DNA of 64,000 bases, taken from Tumebacillus permanentifrigoris (GTDB lineage: Bacteria; Bacillota; Bacilli; Tumebacillales; Tumebacillaceae). Location: NCBI RefSeq assembly GCF_003148565.1, contig NZ_QGGL01000020.1, forward strand, positions 1 to 64,000, written 5' to 3'. How positions within the stretch are numbered: the first letter of the stretch is position 1; each line of letters opens with the position of its first letter. Both the position numbers and the translations under genes were made by a program. Below, piece after piece: positions 39,604 through 48,237 of this stretch. The notes under the pieces are model-generated. The model was not told the DNA's origin and made no database searches. It saw nothing but the letters and a program-made list of their open reading frames with translations.

Positions 39604-39637
39604 AAACAGGACGATTGCCTTCGTCCTGTTTTTTTGT
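39602..39637. terminator. Bidirectional terminator between the JAMM gene and the TauE permease
   Basis: Arms aaaaacaggacga and tcgtcctgttttt serve the converging transcripts on both strands. Confidence 0.88.
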
Positions 39638-39664
39638 GTTCTTTTTTCGTGTACGACTGGCGTA

Positions 39665-40459
39665 TCATTTTGTAATCAGGCGCAAAGCCACTACGATCAG
39701 CATCACGGAGAGGATGCGCAAGATCAGTTTCGCTGGCAACTTGGCAGCAACGCGCGCTCCGAGTTGTCCTCCGAGGAATGCACCTGGTGCCAAGAACAGG
39801 ACCAGCCACCATTCGATGTCGCCACGCATCCAGTACGTGCCCGTCGAGACGATCGCCGTCAGGAAGATCGTGAACATCGAGGTGGCTGTCGCGATGTGCG
39901 GCGGGAACAACAGGAGCAGCGTCATCGTCGGCACCAGCAACGAACCGCCGCCAATACCGAGCAGCGAAGCCAAGAATCCTACAAAAAAGGAGATGGCCAC
40001 ACCCAACCACAAATTGTACTCGTACTCAAACTTCGTGCCACCCGCATCGAAAAACGAGCGGCGCACCGTAACCGGCAGGCCCAGATTCAACGGCTTTTTC
40101 GGCTTGAAGACCAAGAACAGGGCGATGGTGATCAAGAAACAGCCGAACCCGACAAAAAAGCCCTTGCCCGTCATCCGCTCAGCCGCCAACGCCCCGATGA
40201 TCGAACCGGGTATCGAAGCGGCTGCAAATGACAACCCAGCAGTAAAGTCGATTCGCTTCTGGCGGGTGTACGCCATCGTGCTCGAGATCGAGTTGAACAG
40301 CAGCACCGCCATCGAGGTGGCCGTGATGTGCGCGGGCGCCAAGTCACCATGCAAGAACGCGAGGGCAGGCACGACGATGAATCCACCGCCGAGCCCGACG
40401 ATCGAGCCGGAAAATCCGGCGAGCATGCCGATCAAAACTAAAAGGAGTGAAGGAATCAT
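39665..40459 (-). CDS. TauE/SafE family sulfite or organosulfonate exporter-like permease
   Basis: A 264-residue membrane protein with about eight hydrophobic helices. The family repeats GLGGGFIVVPAL (near the N-terminus) and GIGGGSLLVPTM (mid protein) are both visible. Members move sulfite, sulfoacetate or other small anions; the substrate here is unknown. The ATG at 40459 has gggaggtg 13 bases upstream; a longer start would add 14 hydrophilic residues. It is the only minus-strand gene between 1 and 52 kb. Confidence 0.88.
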   Translation of the reverse strand: MIPSLLLVLIGMLAGFSGSIVGLGGGFIVVPALAFLHGDLAPAHITATSMAVLLFNSISSTMAYTRQKRIDFTAGLSFAAASIPGSIIGALAAERMTGKGFFVGFGCFLITIALFLVFKPKKPLNLGLPVTVRRSFFDAGGTKFEYEYNLWLGVAISFFVGFLASLLGIGGGSLLVPTMTLLLLFPPHIATATSMFTIFLTAIVSTGTYWMRGDIEWWLVLFLAPGAFLGGQLGARVAAKLPAKLILRILSVMLIVVALRLITK

Positions 40460-40620
40460 GAGTGTAACAACGCACCTCCCAGCATTCGCTACGATTTCCA
40501 AGTCGAAGCTTTTGAAATCGCTAGCCCTGTATCGTTCTCTCTATTGTAACGCACGCAATGAATTTTTCCCATTGCGCGTGTAGACTTGTTTGCTTAATCC
40601 TGAGAGGAGGCTTATTTCCC

Positions 40621-41958
40621 ATGCGTCCCAGTGTGCGTCCTAACTGGTTCAGTTCGGCGCTGGAAAGACGAAACTTCAAAGGGCTGACAGTCGACGGTGC
40701 GCTCTACTTCGTCGCCCTGACGTTCCTCGATGCCACGATCTTAATCCCCTTGTTCCTCCAGCACGTGAGCGGCTCACCGCTGCTGATCGGGCTTGCCACC
40801 GCGATACGCCACCTCTGCTTTGTCCTGCCACAAGTGTTCATCGCCAAATGGATGCACCGCATCCCGCGCCTCAACCGTTTTGTGTTCCGCACCTATTTGT
40901 TTTGTCGGTTCGGCTTCTTGCTGGTGATCGGGATGTTGTTTTTCAACTCCCAATCTCCGTGGGTGTTGATCTGCTTTTTCATCGGGCATACGCTGTTCTG
41001 CCTCGGGGAAGGGCTGATTCAAGTTCCTTGGATGGATTTGTTCGGACGTACCATTCGTCCACAAAATCACGGCAAACTGTTCGGGTTGATGCAGACGCTC
41101 GGAGCGGTCGGCTCCTTTGCCGCTGGCCTGTTGATCCAGCACGTGCTCAGCCACCCGGAGCGGTTTCCCTATCCACTGAACTTCCTGATCGTGTTCTCGA
41201 TGGCGTTTCTGCTGCTAACCTGTTCGACTCTGTCCTTTCTATATGTCAGAGAAGGGGTGCGTAGAAGCGAGGTGCCCCTCGAACCGGAAAAAAAGCGTTC
41301 CGAGCCCTCGCAGACGCTCGCGGCAACGCTGCGCCAGAACCTGCCATTTCGCAGGTTGACTTTGATTCAGATGTTGATCGGGCTACACCAGTTGGCGATG
41401 CCGTTCTACATCTTATATGTACAAGAGATGCCAGGGGTCGAAATGGACTTGATCGGGCGATTGGTCATCGCGCAGATCGTCGGTGGGATGGTGGGCGGAC
41501 TGCTGTTCGGACTGCTCAGCGAGAAGTTTGACAACCGCACGACGATTCGCTGGGCGGTGCTAACCAATGTAGGGGTTCCGATCCTCATCCTGTACGCCGG
41601 GCAGCAAGCGGGCGGTGTGGGGCAACAGTCATTGGTCGTGCTGGCATTTTGCCTGATGGGCGTGGTCAGCGGTGGTTGGATCGGATTCACCAACTACCTG
41701 CTGGAAATCTCCAACGACCACACGCGTGGTCGACTGGTCGCGTATCTCAACATGTGTACAGCACCGTTGTCGTTGTTGCCGGTGTTCAGCGGGAGTTTGT
41801 TACAAGCCTTCTCCTACGAAAATGTGTTCGGGATCGTGCTGATCCTCTTGCTCGTTGCCTTGTTCTTGTCTTGGAAGTTGCCGCTCACCACCATTCGTCA
41901 TCGTCGAGGTGAGAGGGGGGTGCGGTCGGATCGGCAAACCAACGCCGCTCCACGGTGA
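40621..41958 (+). CDS. Major facilitator superfamily transporter
   Basis: A 445-residue membrane protein with about twelve predicted helices in two halves joined by a charged loop (about 215-240, VREGVRRSEVPLEPEKKR). The loop between helices 2 and 3 (AKWMHRIPRLNRFVFR) is basic. No drug- or sugar-specific motif can be assigned. The ATG at 40621 is preceded by gagaggagg; an upstream start would add a non-hydrophobic piece. It is transcribed away from the TauE permease, so the 160 bases between them hold both promoters. Confidence 0.87.
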   Translation: MRPSVRPNWFSSALERRNFKGLTVDGALYFVALTFLDATILIPLFLQHVSGSPLLIGLATAIRHLCFVLPQVFIAKWMHRIPRLNRFVFRTYLFCRFGFLLVIGMLFFNSQSPWVLICFFIGHTLFCLGEGLIQVPWMDLFGRTIRPQNHGKLFGLMQTLGAVGSFAAGLLIQHVLSHPERFPYPLNFLIVFSMAFLLLTCSTLSFLYVREGVRRSEVPLEPEKKRSEPSQTLAATLRQNLPFRRLTLIQMLIGLHQLAMPFYILYVQEMPGVEMDLIGRLVIAQIVGGMVGGLLFGLLSEKFDNRTTIRWAVLTNVGVPILILYAGQQAGGVGQQSLVVLAFCLMGVVSGGWIGFTNYLLEISNDHTRGRLVAYLNMCTAPLSLLPVFSGSLLQAFSYENVFGIVLILLLVALFLSWKLPLTTIRHRRGERGVRSDRQTNAAPR

Positions 41959-42139
41959 CAATAGCGAACAGGACGATCAGTATGATCCACACGGAGTGAA
42001 CCACCTCCTTCCTCGGGCTTGTGTTCGTCGAAACGGCGAACTTTTTGCAAGAATTTGATGGTCATTTGCTTGAGTATTCAGCCGTACACTTCACATGAAT
42101 TGAAAATTGAATCTCGGATCATTCATGGGAGGGTTTTGA

Positions 42140-43252
42140 GTGGCTTCTTACTTGAAAAAAATGGCGTTGGTCTTGGCATCTAGTGCGGTGGCGGGTGGCT
42201 ATCTCGGGTTTGTGTCGGCAGGAAGTGTCGTGCAGGCGGCGGACGACAAGCTCAGTGTACAGATGGTCGAGGATTACCAGAGCGTGGGTGCAGGCGGGGA
42301 GATCGGGTACCACATCCTCTACCACAATGTGGAGAACCGCAACAATTCCCACGTCCAACTGAAAGTCAAACTGCCAGAAGGTCTGGACATCGACCCCAAC
42401 GAGAACGGTGGGGCCACGTGGGACTCGGGCACTCGCTTGTTGACGTGGAACTTGAAGGACGTCGAGTCGAATGGAGCACGCGTCACACATTTTAACTTGA
42501 AGGTGAAAGCGGACGTGGTGGTGAACACCAATTACGAACTGTCCTGCGTAGTGGAAGAGGATGGAAAATGGAAGATGGAGACGCCGAAAATCAAGTTCAA
42601 AACCGGTACGGAGATCGATCAGCCCTACTTGGTCGGCTACCCGGATGGTTTGTTCCACCCGGATGCGCAGATCACCCGCGCAGAAGCGGCGGCCGTCGTG
42701 GCACGTGTGGCGAATTTGACAGATGGAACGGCGCTGGTCAAACCCTATTCTGACGTGCCGACGAACCATTGGGCGGCAGGGTACATCAACAAAGTTTCGC
42801 ACGCGGGTTTCATGAGTGGTGACGGCAACGGGTCGTTCCGTCCAGACGCTCCGATCACGCGCGCGGAGTTGGTGTGCTTGGTGTTGGCGATGCGCGGAGT
42901 GCAGGCGCTGTCGTTCGACTCCTTCGACGATACCAAGGACAACTGGGCGAAGGAATTCATCGGCACGGCGAAGGCGTTGCGCTGGGTGGACGGCGACGAC
43001 AAAGGCAAGTTCAACCCGAACGCATCGACGGCGCGTGCAGAGGCGGCGAAATTGTTTGACATCGCCTTGTTCCGCGGGCCGTTGAAGGATGGTGTGATCC
43101 CCGTCCAGCAACACTTCCCGGACGTCTCACCGAAGAGTTGGGCGTATGGATGGGTGGAGGAGGCAGCAGTGGTCGCACACGAGTCGGTGCATCGGGGTCG
43201 TGGGATCGAGCAGTTGATCCGCTATCTGCCAGAGCAAACCAAACCGCTGTAA
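42140..43252 (+). CDS. Secreted S-layer-homology (SLH) domain protein
   Basis: A 370-residue exported protein. The signal peptide is residues 1-34 (KKMALVLASSAV ... VVQA). An N-terminal beta-sandwich domain of the DUF11 type (about 38-160) is followed by three SLH modules (about 165-225, 228-290 and 292-365). Each has a conserved end: ITRAEAAAVV, ITRAELVCLV and STARAEAAKLF. SLH triplets bind pyruvylated secondary wall polymer, so the protein is probably held on the cell surface. GTG start with gggagg upstream. A terminator follows. Confidence 0.92.
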   Translation: MASYLKKMALVLASSAVAGGYLGFVSAGSVVQAADDKLSVQMVEDYQSVGAGGEIGYHILYHNVENRNNSHVQLKVKLPEGLDIDPNENGGATWDSGTRLLTWNLKDVESNGARVTHFNLKVKADVVVNTNYELSCVVEEDGKWKMETPKIKFKTGTEIDQPYLVGYPDGLFHPDAQITRAEAAAVVARVANLTDGTALVKPYSDVPTNHWAAGYINKVSHAGFMSGDGNGSFRPDAPITRAELVCLVLAMRGVQALSFDSFDDTKDNWAKEFIGTAKALRWVDGDDKGKFNPNASTARAEAAKLFDIALFRGPLKDGVIPVQQHFPDVSPKSWAYGWVEEAAVVAHESVHRGRGIEQLIRYLPEQTKPL

Positions 43253-43264
43253 GGGATTGAGATT

Positions 43265-43299
43265 GAAAGCACCCGGCATTGTGTCTGGGTGCTTTTTTG
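43265..43299 (+). terminator. Terminator after the SLH protein gene
   Basis: Arms aaagcaccc and gggtgcttt around a ten-base-plus loop are followed by a T run. Confidence 0.85.
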
Positions 43300-43314
43300 A
43301 ATCTGCCTACACAT

Positions 43315-43545
43315 TTGCAATGGCGTAACTGGGTGTGATAAGACCGGTTGGTAAGGATCGCAGGGGTGGAATTTGGGTGATGGTATACGGCGAAGATGCT
43401 GGGGAACATTCGGAGTTGCTTCGTGCGCGATGGAACAGCGTTGGCCTACCCTTTCGTTTTGGAGGAGGCGTTTTCCTGCTAGAATTGTTACAAGTTGAGA
43501 AAAATTTGCCGAGAAATCCTGCGCCTCATGCGCGGGGTTTTGTTT
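43315..43545 (+). ncRNA. Candidate small RNA with its own promoter and terminator
   Basis: TTGCAA at 43315-43320, a 16-base spacer, and GATAAG at 43337-43342 preceded by tgt (extended -10) form a plausible promoter. About 180 bases further on, cctgcgc/gcgcggg (43518-43524 and 43530-43536, loop ctcat) is followed by ttttgtttttt, a good terminator. No convincing protein is encoded: an open frame of 81 codons runs through the terminator and begins inside the -10. No known riboswitch or sRNA family is recognised. The prediction is speculative. Confidence 0.4.
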
Positions 43546-43864
43546 TTTCTGAGTTAAATGAGTCAGGTGGTGGCAGGTGAACATAACTTTTTTTCACAAC
43601 CGATACTGAAGAGATGATAAATGTTTTTAATGATAATTAATTTCTCAATCGAAGAATTGTCGAGCATTCTAATGAAAAGGATCGGTCAAAGTGACGCGAA
43701 ACTCTCCATCTCCGCTTGCACAATTTCGGTTGTTAAACGAAGTGGAGGGGTTTATTTACTTCTGTTTTTTGAGTAAAATACCCTTTGCCAAGCACGAATT
43801 TTGATGGTAAATTCCAAATCAAGATGCGCATCCGACACCAAGGGAAAAAAGGAGCTACCACAAC
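43546..43864. other. Non-coding gap before comGA
   Basis: About 320 AT-rich bases with no supported gene. It should contain the comG promoter and possibly ComK-type sites, but I could not identify a convincing one. Together with the preceding stretch (43253-43545) the gene-free gap is 612 bases, the longest in the window. Confidence 0.6.
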
Positions 43865-44917
43865 ATGAATGAGTCTGAACAAGCAATGACCGACCCGATC
43901 GAAGGGCTGATCCGCAACGCGTATGCCAGCGGGGTGAGCGACATCCACATCGAGCCAGGGGAGGAACAGCACTATGCGATTCGGGTGCGCGTGAACGGGG
44001 GATTGCAGAGTTGGGAATCTGGCGAGGGGACGCTGGAGCAAACGGTATCGCGCGTCAAATTGATGGCGCGCATGGACATCGCCGAACGCCGACTGCCGCA
44101 GGACGGGAGTTTCCGTCTGGGGATGGGGGCAGGGGAATCGGTTGATGTCCGCGTCTCTTCGCTACCGACGATTCACGGCGAGAAATTAGCCTTGCGCCTG
44201 CTGCCCAATCGCGCCCGGCATGCGTTGGACGAACTGGGGTTCGATGTGAAACAGTTGCGGCTGTTTCGTTCGTGGGTGGAGGCCAAGCACGGCATGGTAC
44301 TGGTCACGGGACCGACCGGTTCTGGAAAAACGACCACGCTCTATGCGACGCTTTTGCATCTCCAGCACGCAGGTGTGAACATCTCGACGCTGGAAAATCC
44401 GGTGGAGATCAAATTGCCAGGGATCAACCAAGTCGAGATTCAGCCGCGCATGGGACTGACGTTTCCGACCGCGTTGCGCTCGATCCTCCGCCAAGATCCT
44501 GATGTGCTGATGGTCGGTGAAGTCCGTGATGGGGAGACAGCAGAGGCGGCATCTCGTGCGGCGTTGACCGGGCATCTCGTGTTGACTTCGTTGCATAGCG
44601 AGAGCGCGGTGGGGGCGTTGCTGCGACTGATTGACCTCGGGATCGCGCCACAGGTGGTGGCGACTTCCGTGCGCGGGGTGATCGGACAGCGTTTGATCGA
44701 AACGGCCCAGGGGCGTCGGGCGGTGTTCGAATGCCTGCCGATCAGCGAGACGATTCGCCAAGGACTGTACCACCGCGCCGATGCGCACGAACTCACAGTG
44801 CGGGCTCGTCGCGATGGATGTCGTCTGCTCCCAGACATCCTCAGCGAGTGGCTCGATCACGGGTTGATCGACGACCAAACGTATGACCGCCACCTCGATC
44901 AGCGAGGACTCCGATGA
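43865..44917 (+). CDS. comGA: Competence pseudopilus ATPase ComGA
   Basis: A 350-residue GspE-family ATPase that drives assembly of the DNA-uptake pseudopilus. The N-terminal SDIHIEPGEEQHYAIRVRV box, Walker A GPTGSGKTTT (about 152) and Walker B VLMVGEVRDGET are present. It lacks the MshEN domain of the pilB product and the PilT AIRNLIR motif, and it heads the comG gene order, so ComGA is the better name. It overlaps comGB by four bases. Its C-terminal zinc-binding region is absent, as in Bacillus ComGA. Confidence 0.92.
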   Translation: MNESEQAMTDPIEGLIRNAYASGVSDIHIEPGEEQHYAIRVRVNGGLQSWESGEGTLEQTVSRVKLMARMDIAERRLPQDGSFRLGMGAGESVDVRVSSLPTIHGEKLALRLLPNRARHALDELGFDVKQLRLFRSWVEAKHGMVLVTGPTGSGKTTTLYATLLHLQHAGVNISTLENPVEIKLPGINQVEIQPRMGLTFPTALRSILRQDPDVLMVGEVRDGETAEAASRAALTGHLVLTSLHSESAVGALLRLIDLGIAPQVVATSVRGVIGQRLIETAQGRRAVFECLPISETIRQGLYHRADAHELTVRARRDGCRLLPDILSEWLDHGLIDDQTYDRHLDQRGLR

Positions 44918-46005
44918 CCGACCGTCACGAAACGACCGCCTGGAACAAACAGGCGGCACGTCTCCTGCGCAAAAAAGTGGACATCCTGCGCCGCCAAGCG
45001 ATCTTCCTTGCGCCAAGCAGGTTTCAACTGTCAGAGGCCGCATGGGGGCGGTATGCGGAGCGGTTGGGGCGCTTGTTGGAAACGGGGGTGCCACTGCTGG
45101 AGTCCTTGCGCTTTCTGGCTGCACGGGGCGAGCAGCGACAGCGAGCGCTGTCGTTGCGGTTGGATCGAGATCTGCGTGCAGGTCGCAAGCTCTCCGAGTC
45201 GATGCGCGTGGCACAGGCCCCGCTGTTGATTCTCGCGTTGGTGCAAGCGGGCGAGCACAACGGGGATCTGGCGGCGAACTTAGGACGAGCCGCCGCCTCC
45301 TGTGCGGAGCGGGAACTGTGGCGCAAGGAGCGGCGGCAAGCGATGGCCTATCCTGCTCTGCTCAGCGTACTTCTGGTGTGTCTGACCGGCTTTTTGTTTG
45401 AGTTCGTGATCCCACGCTTTGCCGACTTGTACGCAAGTATGGGGGTGCAGATCGGGCCTGGCCCACTGTTGATGTTCGCACTGGCGAGACATGATGTGTG
45501 GCTGCTTGGGCTGCTGGCACTCCTGACCAGCGTCTTTCTGCTGGCTGTGCGTGCCGCTCGTGAGCGGTTGCCGTTGTTGCGGACGTATCATAGGATCGAC
45601 CGGACGCATCAATGGGCGGTCACTCTAGGCGTGTTGCTGGAAGGGGGTGTGCCGCTGTTGCAGGCGTTGGAGATTCAGGCGGGTCTTGCCATGCCCCGCG
45701 CCCAAGTGGAAGTCTCACAACGCGTGCGTGCTGGCATTCTCCGTGGACAAACTCTAAGCAACACGCTGAGCAGGGAACGGCTCGATGACGCACTGGTGCT
45801 CTCTGTGCAAGTGGCGGAAGCGACGGGGGATCTCGGACGAGCCCTGTTGACGTCCGCCAAGGAGTTGGCCCAGCGACGCAAACGGAGGATGGACATGTTG
45901 TTGAAACTGGTGGAACCCTTGCTGTTGTTGATCGTCGGCGGCTTCGTTGGGCTCGTGGCCCTGTTCCTGTTCTGGCCGATGCTGGACTTGCTTCAATCGA
46001 TCTGA
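44914..46005 (+). CDS. comGB: Competence pseudopilus membrane platform protein ComGB
   Basis: A 363-residue GspF/PilC-type integral membrane protein. Two T2SSF units are visible: one at about 45-165 (ERLGRLLETGVPLLESL) and one at about 230-355 (VTLGVLLEGGVPLLQAL), each ending in membrane helices. A hydrophobic terminus (LLLLIVGGFVGLVALFLFW) closes the protein. The ATGA overlap with comGA shows translational coupling. Confidence 0.93.
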   Translation: MTDRHETTAWNKQAARLLRKKVDILRRQAIFLAPSRFQLSEAAWGRYAERLGRLLETGVPLLESLRFLAARGEQRQRALSLRLDRDLRAGRKLSESMRVAQAPLLILALVQAGEHNGDLAANLGRAAASCAERELWRKERRQAMAYPALLSVLLVCLTGFLFEFVIPRFADLYASMGVQIGPGPLLMFALARHDVWLLGLLALLTSVFLLAVRAARERLPLLRTYHRIDRTHQWAVTLGVLLEGGVPLLQALEIQAGLAMPRAQVEVSQRVRAGILRGQTLSNTLSRERLDDALVLSVQVAEATGDLGRALLTSAKELAQRRKRRMDMLLKLVEPLLLLIVGGFVGLVALFLFWPMLDLLQSI

Positions 46006-46026
46006 CACCTGAGAGGAGAGATTCAC

Positions 46027-46407
46027 ATGATGAAAAAAACGCTTCGCTCCTTCTGGCGCGACCAACGCGGCTTTACTTTGATCGAGCTGGCCGTTACAAT
46101 TTTTGTCATCTCGATTCTGATCGCGATTGCCATCCCGAACTTGCGCGGCACTGGTGACAAGGCGCAAAAAGTCACTTGCGAAGGCAACCAACGCCTCCTG
46201 CGCGCCCAACTGGAAAACTACTATCTCACCGAACATGGCTACCCCAACGCACTCACCGACGCGGATCGCTTGCAACAGTTGGTCACCACCAACTACCTCC
46301 AATCCCTCCCCATCTGCCCTGCAGGTGGCACCTACCACCTCACACTCTCCGCTGACAAAAGCTCCGTCACCGTCGATTGCACCAAGCACGGAGCCCTCGG
46401 TCTATGA
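46027..46407 (+). CDS. comGC: Competence major pseudopilin ComGC
   Basis: A 126-residue prepilin. The leader ends at QRGFTLIELAVTIFVISIL (Gly cleavage, Phe1, Glu5), followed by the hydrophobic helix. Two Cys residues, in VTCEGNQ and LPICPAG, could form a disulfide in the globular head, with a further Cys near the end. ComGC forms the DNA-uptake filament. It follows comGB by 21 bases and has a gagaggag binding site. It overlaps comGD by four bases. Confidence 0.92.
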   Translation: MMKKTLRSFWRDQRGFTLIELAVTIFVISILIAIAIPNLRGTGDKAQKVTCEGNQRLLRAQLENYYLTEHGYPNALTDADRLQQLVTTNYLQSLPICPAGGTYHLTLSADKSSVTVDCTKHGALGL

Positions 46408-46904
46408 TCTCCACGAAAATCCCATCGAATATCTCCACGGAAAAACCGCACCCTCTCCACGCCGAACACGGCTACACCCTCCTCGAACTCCTGGTCACGC
46501 TCTTCCTCCTCTCGTCGCTGTTCGCCATGACTTTTCCCAGTCTCAAACGCTTGTTTCAACACTATGAGCTCGACGTATCAGCTCGTCAACTCGCCACGCA
46601 GATGCGCAATGACCAGATGTCCGCTTGGTCGCGCGCAGATGTCCAAGAGATCTGGTTGAACCGTTTTAAACCCCAATACCAACTCTGGCGCAACGGTCAA
46701 TTCACCGGACAAGTCAAACTGCCGGACACGATCCAATACCTGAATGGCTACTTAGAACCGTCAGCCGCCGTGTTTCGCTTCGACGCCACCGGCGTGCTGA
46801 CAGGAGGCGGGCAGGTGCGCCTCCTCAACAAGCTCCGCGAAGCTGCAGATCTCAACGTGTACCTGACGACGGGGACGGTTGTCTATGAAGGTGTTCATCC
46901 ATGA
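46404..46904 (+). CDS. comGD: Competence minor pseudopilin ComGD
   Basis: About 166 residues with prepilin motif EHGYTLLELLVTLFLLSSL (Glu5). The ATG at 46404 overlaps the comGC stop (ATGA), which fits coupling better than the ATG at 46377. The globular part contains FRFDATGVLTGGGQV, a strand pattern common in GspH/ComGD-type minor pilins. The gene order supports the name. Confidence 0.86.
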   Translation: MISTKIPSNISTEKPHPLHAEHGYTLLELLVTLFLLSSLFAMTFPSLKRLFQHYELDVSARQLATQMRNDQMSAWSRADVQEIWLNRFKPQYQLWRNGQFTGQVKLPDTIQYLNGYLEPSAAVFRFDATGVLTGGGQVRLLNKLREAADLNVYLTTGTVVYEGVHP

Positions 46905-47302
46905 CACACCGTTTTTTCCCTAAAAACGAGCAAGGCTTCGTGCTTCTCGAAACCTTGCTCGCACTCTTGATCCTCTCTCTCGGGCTGTTGTTGATCACCG
47001 AACTCTGGCAAGCCTGCGGACAAATGGAGCGTCGAACCCAAACGGAACTCCTGCTCTCCCGGCGAGCATTCTCAATGATTGAACTGACCCGCGTTTCCTC
47101 CACACCGATCGTGGGCACCCGCACACTTGCGGTAGCCGGTGCCACAGAAACCACGGAGATCACGCCTGATCCAGCCAGCGGACTGAAGCGCATCACATTC
47201 ACGTACACGTGGCAAGAAGGAGGCCGTACCTATGTCCAACGTTGGGCGACTCTATCTCATGAGACGCAACCTCAACAAGGAGCAGGGCCTCACGCTCCTT
47301 GA
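46901..47302 (+). CDS. comGE: Competence minor pseudopilin ComGE
   Basis: A 133-residue prepilin-like protein: NEQGFVLLETLLALLILSL with Glu5 and a long hydrophobic helix. The remaining sequence is short and variable, as is usual for ComGE, so the name rests on position. It overlaps comGD by four bases at its start and comGF by 71 bases at its end, an unusually long overlap for this operon. Confidence 0.82.
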   Translation: MTHRFFPKNEQGFVLLETLLALLILSLGLLLITELWQACGQMERRTQTELLLSRRAFSMIELTRVSSTPIVGTRTLAVAGATETTEITPDPASGLKRITFTYTWQEGGRTYVQRWATLSHETQPQQGAGPHAP

Positions 47303-47723
47303 GTTGCTGATCGCGCTGACGATCTGGGCGCTTCTGCTTCCGGTGATCGCAGGTGGGTTGCTTTTTACCGTCCAGTCGTACACCCGTGCCAGTGAACGGC
47401 TTGAAGCGCGCGAGCAAGCCCTCGCTGTCCTTCGCAAGGTGGAAGGGGAGGTACGCGACGGGCACAGTTTCAAGGTGCAGAGCAATGGAGTGTCTTTTCT
47501 AGACGTTCACGACCGGCTGGTTCAATACCAACTGACCCGAACGGGTCTGCTGCAACGGGTGGAGGAGGGGGTTGGCAACACGGTGATCGGGGCAAAACTC
47601 ACCGTCTGCCGCTGGGCGCTTGATGCCAGCCCGCCGCTCCTCCACCTGCAACTCACCACGCAGGTCGGTCGTGCGACAGTTGAACTGGAGGAACAACTCG
47701 CCGTGCCGCAGGTGTCGCCATGA
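47232..47723 (+). CDS. comGF: Competence minor pseudopilin ComGF
   Basis: A 163-residue prepilin-like protein with KEQGLTLLELLIALTIWALL (Glu5). The downstream helix LRKVEGEVRDGHSFKV corresponds to the ComGF/GspJ-type pattern. The ATG at 47232 follows aaggagg with good spacing inside the end of comGE; ATG 47259 would shorten the leader. It overlaps comGG by four bases. Confidence 0.84.
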   Translation: MSNVGRLYLMRRNLNKEQGLTLLELLIALTIWALLLPVIAGGLLFTVQSYTRASERLEAREQALAVLRKVEGEVRDGHSFKVQSNGVSFLDVHDRLVQYQLTRTGLLQRVEEGVGNTVIGAKLTVCRWALDASPPLLHLQLTTQVGRATVELEEQLAVPQVSP

Positions 47724-48061
47724 AGATCGTGCTCCCACTCGCGCTGCTCACCCTCGCCAGCCTGTTGCTGGGCGCATTGCTCTCGCTCAACACCAAGGAT
47801 TTGCAGATGACGGAGGCGTTCATCGCCGCTGAGCAAGCCTCTGCTCTCGCGGAGGCGGGATTGCGACATGCGGGTCAACAGCTCACGATGAACCCTGCTT
47901 GGCGTGGGCCGTTGCAAAACGTGCCCTGTGGTCCGGGCACGTATTCTGTGCTCGTCACAGATCTCGGTGGAGGCAAACTCGCATTGAACAGTACAGGGAC
48001 GGTGGGACTTGCCAAGATCAAATTGCAAAAATACTGGGGGCAAGTACCCACAAGCAACTAG
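47720..48061 (+). CDS. comGG: Competence minor pseudopilin ComGG
   Basis: A 113-residue protein with an N-terminal hydrophobic helix (about 3-24) and then a helix ending in EQASALAEAGLRHAGQQL, the PilX/GspK-type start of a tip subunit. No standard prepilin Gly-Phe-x-x-x-x-Glu site is present, as is typical for ComGG. It is the last gene of the operon and is followed by a strong terminator. Confidence 0.8.
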   Translation: MKIVLPLALLTLASLLLGALLSLNTKDLQMTEAFIAAEQASALAEAGLRHAGQQLTMNPAWRGPLQNVPCGPGTYSVLVTDLGGGKLALNSTGTVGLAKIKLQKYWGQVPTSN

Positions 48062-48090
48062 ATGGGAAAGCGATGGAGGAGAACTCTGCA

Positions 48091-48129
48091 AAAAGGCACG
48101 TTTCCACTTGTGGGAACGTGCCTTTTTTC
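48091..48129 (+). terminator. Terminator of the comG operon
   Basis: Arms aaaaggcacgtttccac and gtgggaacgtgcctttttt form a strong hairpin with a T tail. Confidence 0.93.
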
Positions 48130-48237
48130 AAATAGTAAGAAGTTCGGAGATCATGCTTTACACATATCAAAAAATATGAAACACTAGGATATAAATATAA
48201 ATTTAGAGAAATTTATAGGACGGGGAGAGGGACCGCT

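Noticed and set aside
43335-43580. 81-codon plus-strand open frame in the gap before comGA
   Set aside because: Its first codon lies inside a predicted -10 and it reads through a clean terminator hairpin; no ribosome binding site or domain.
43865-44917. Second pilB or pilT
   Set aside because: It lacks the MshEN domain and the AIRNLIR motif and heads a full comG gene order, so ComGA fits better.
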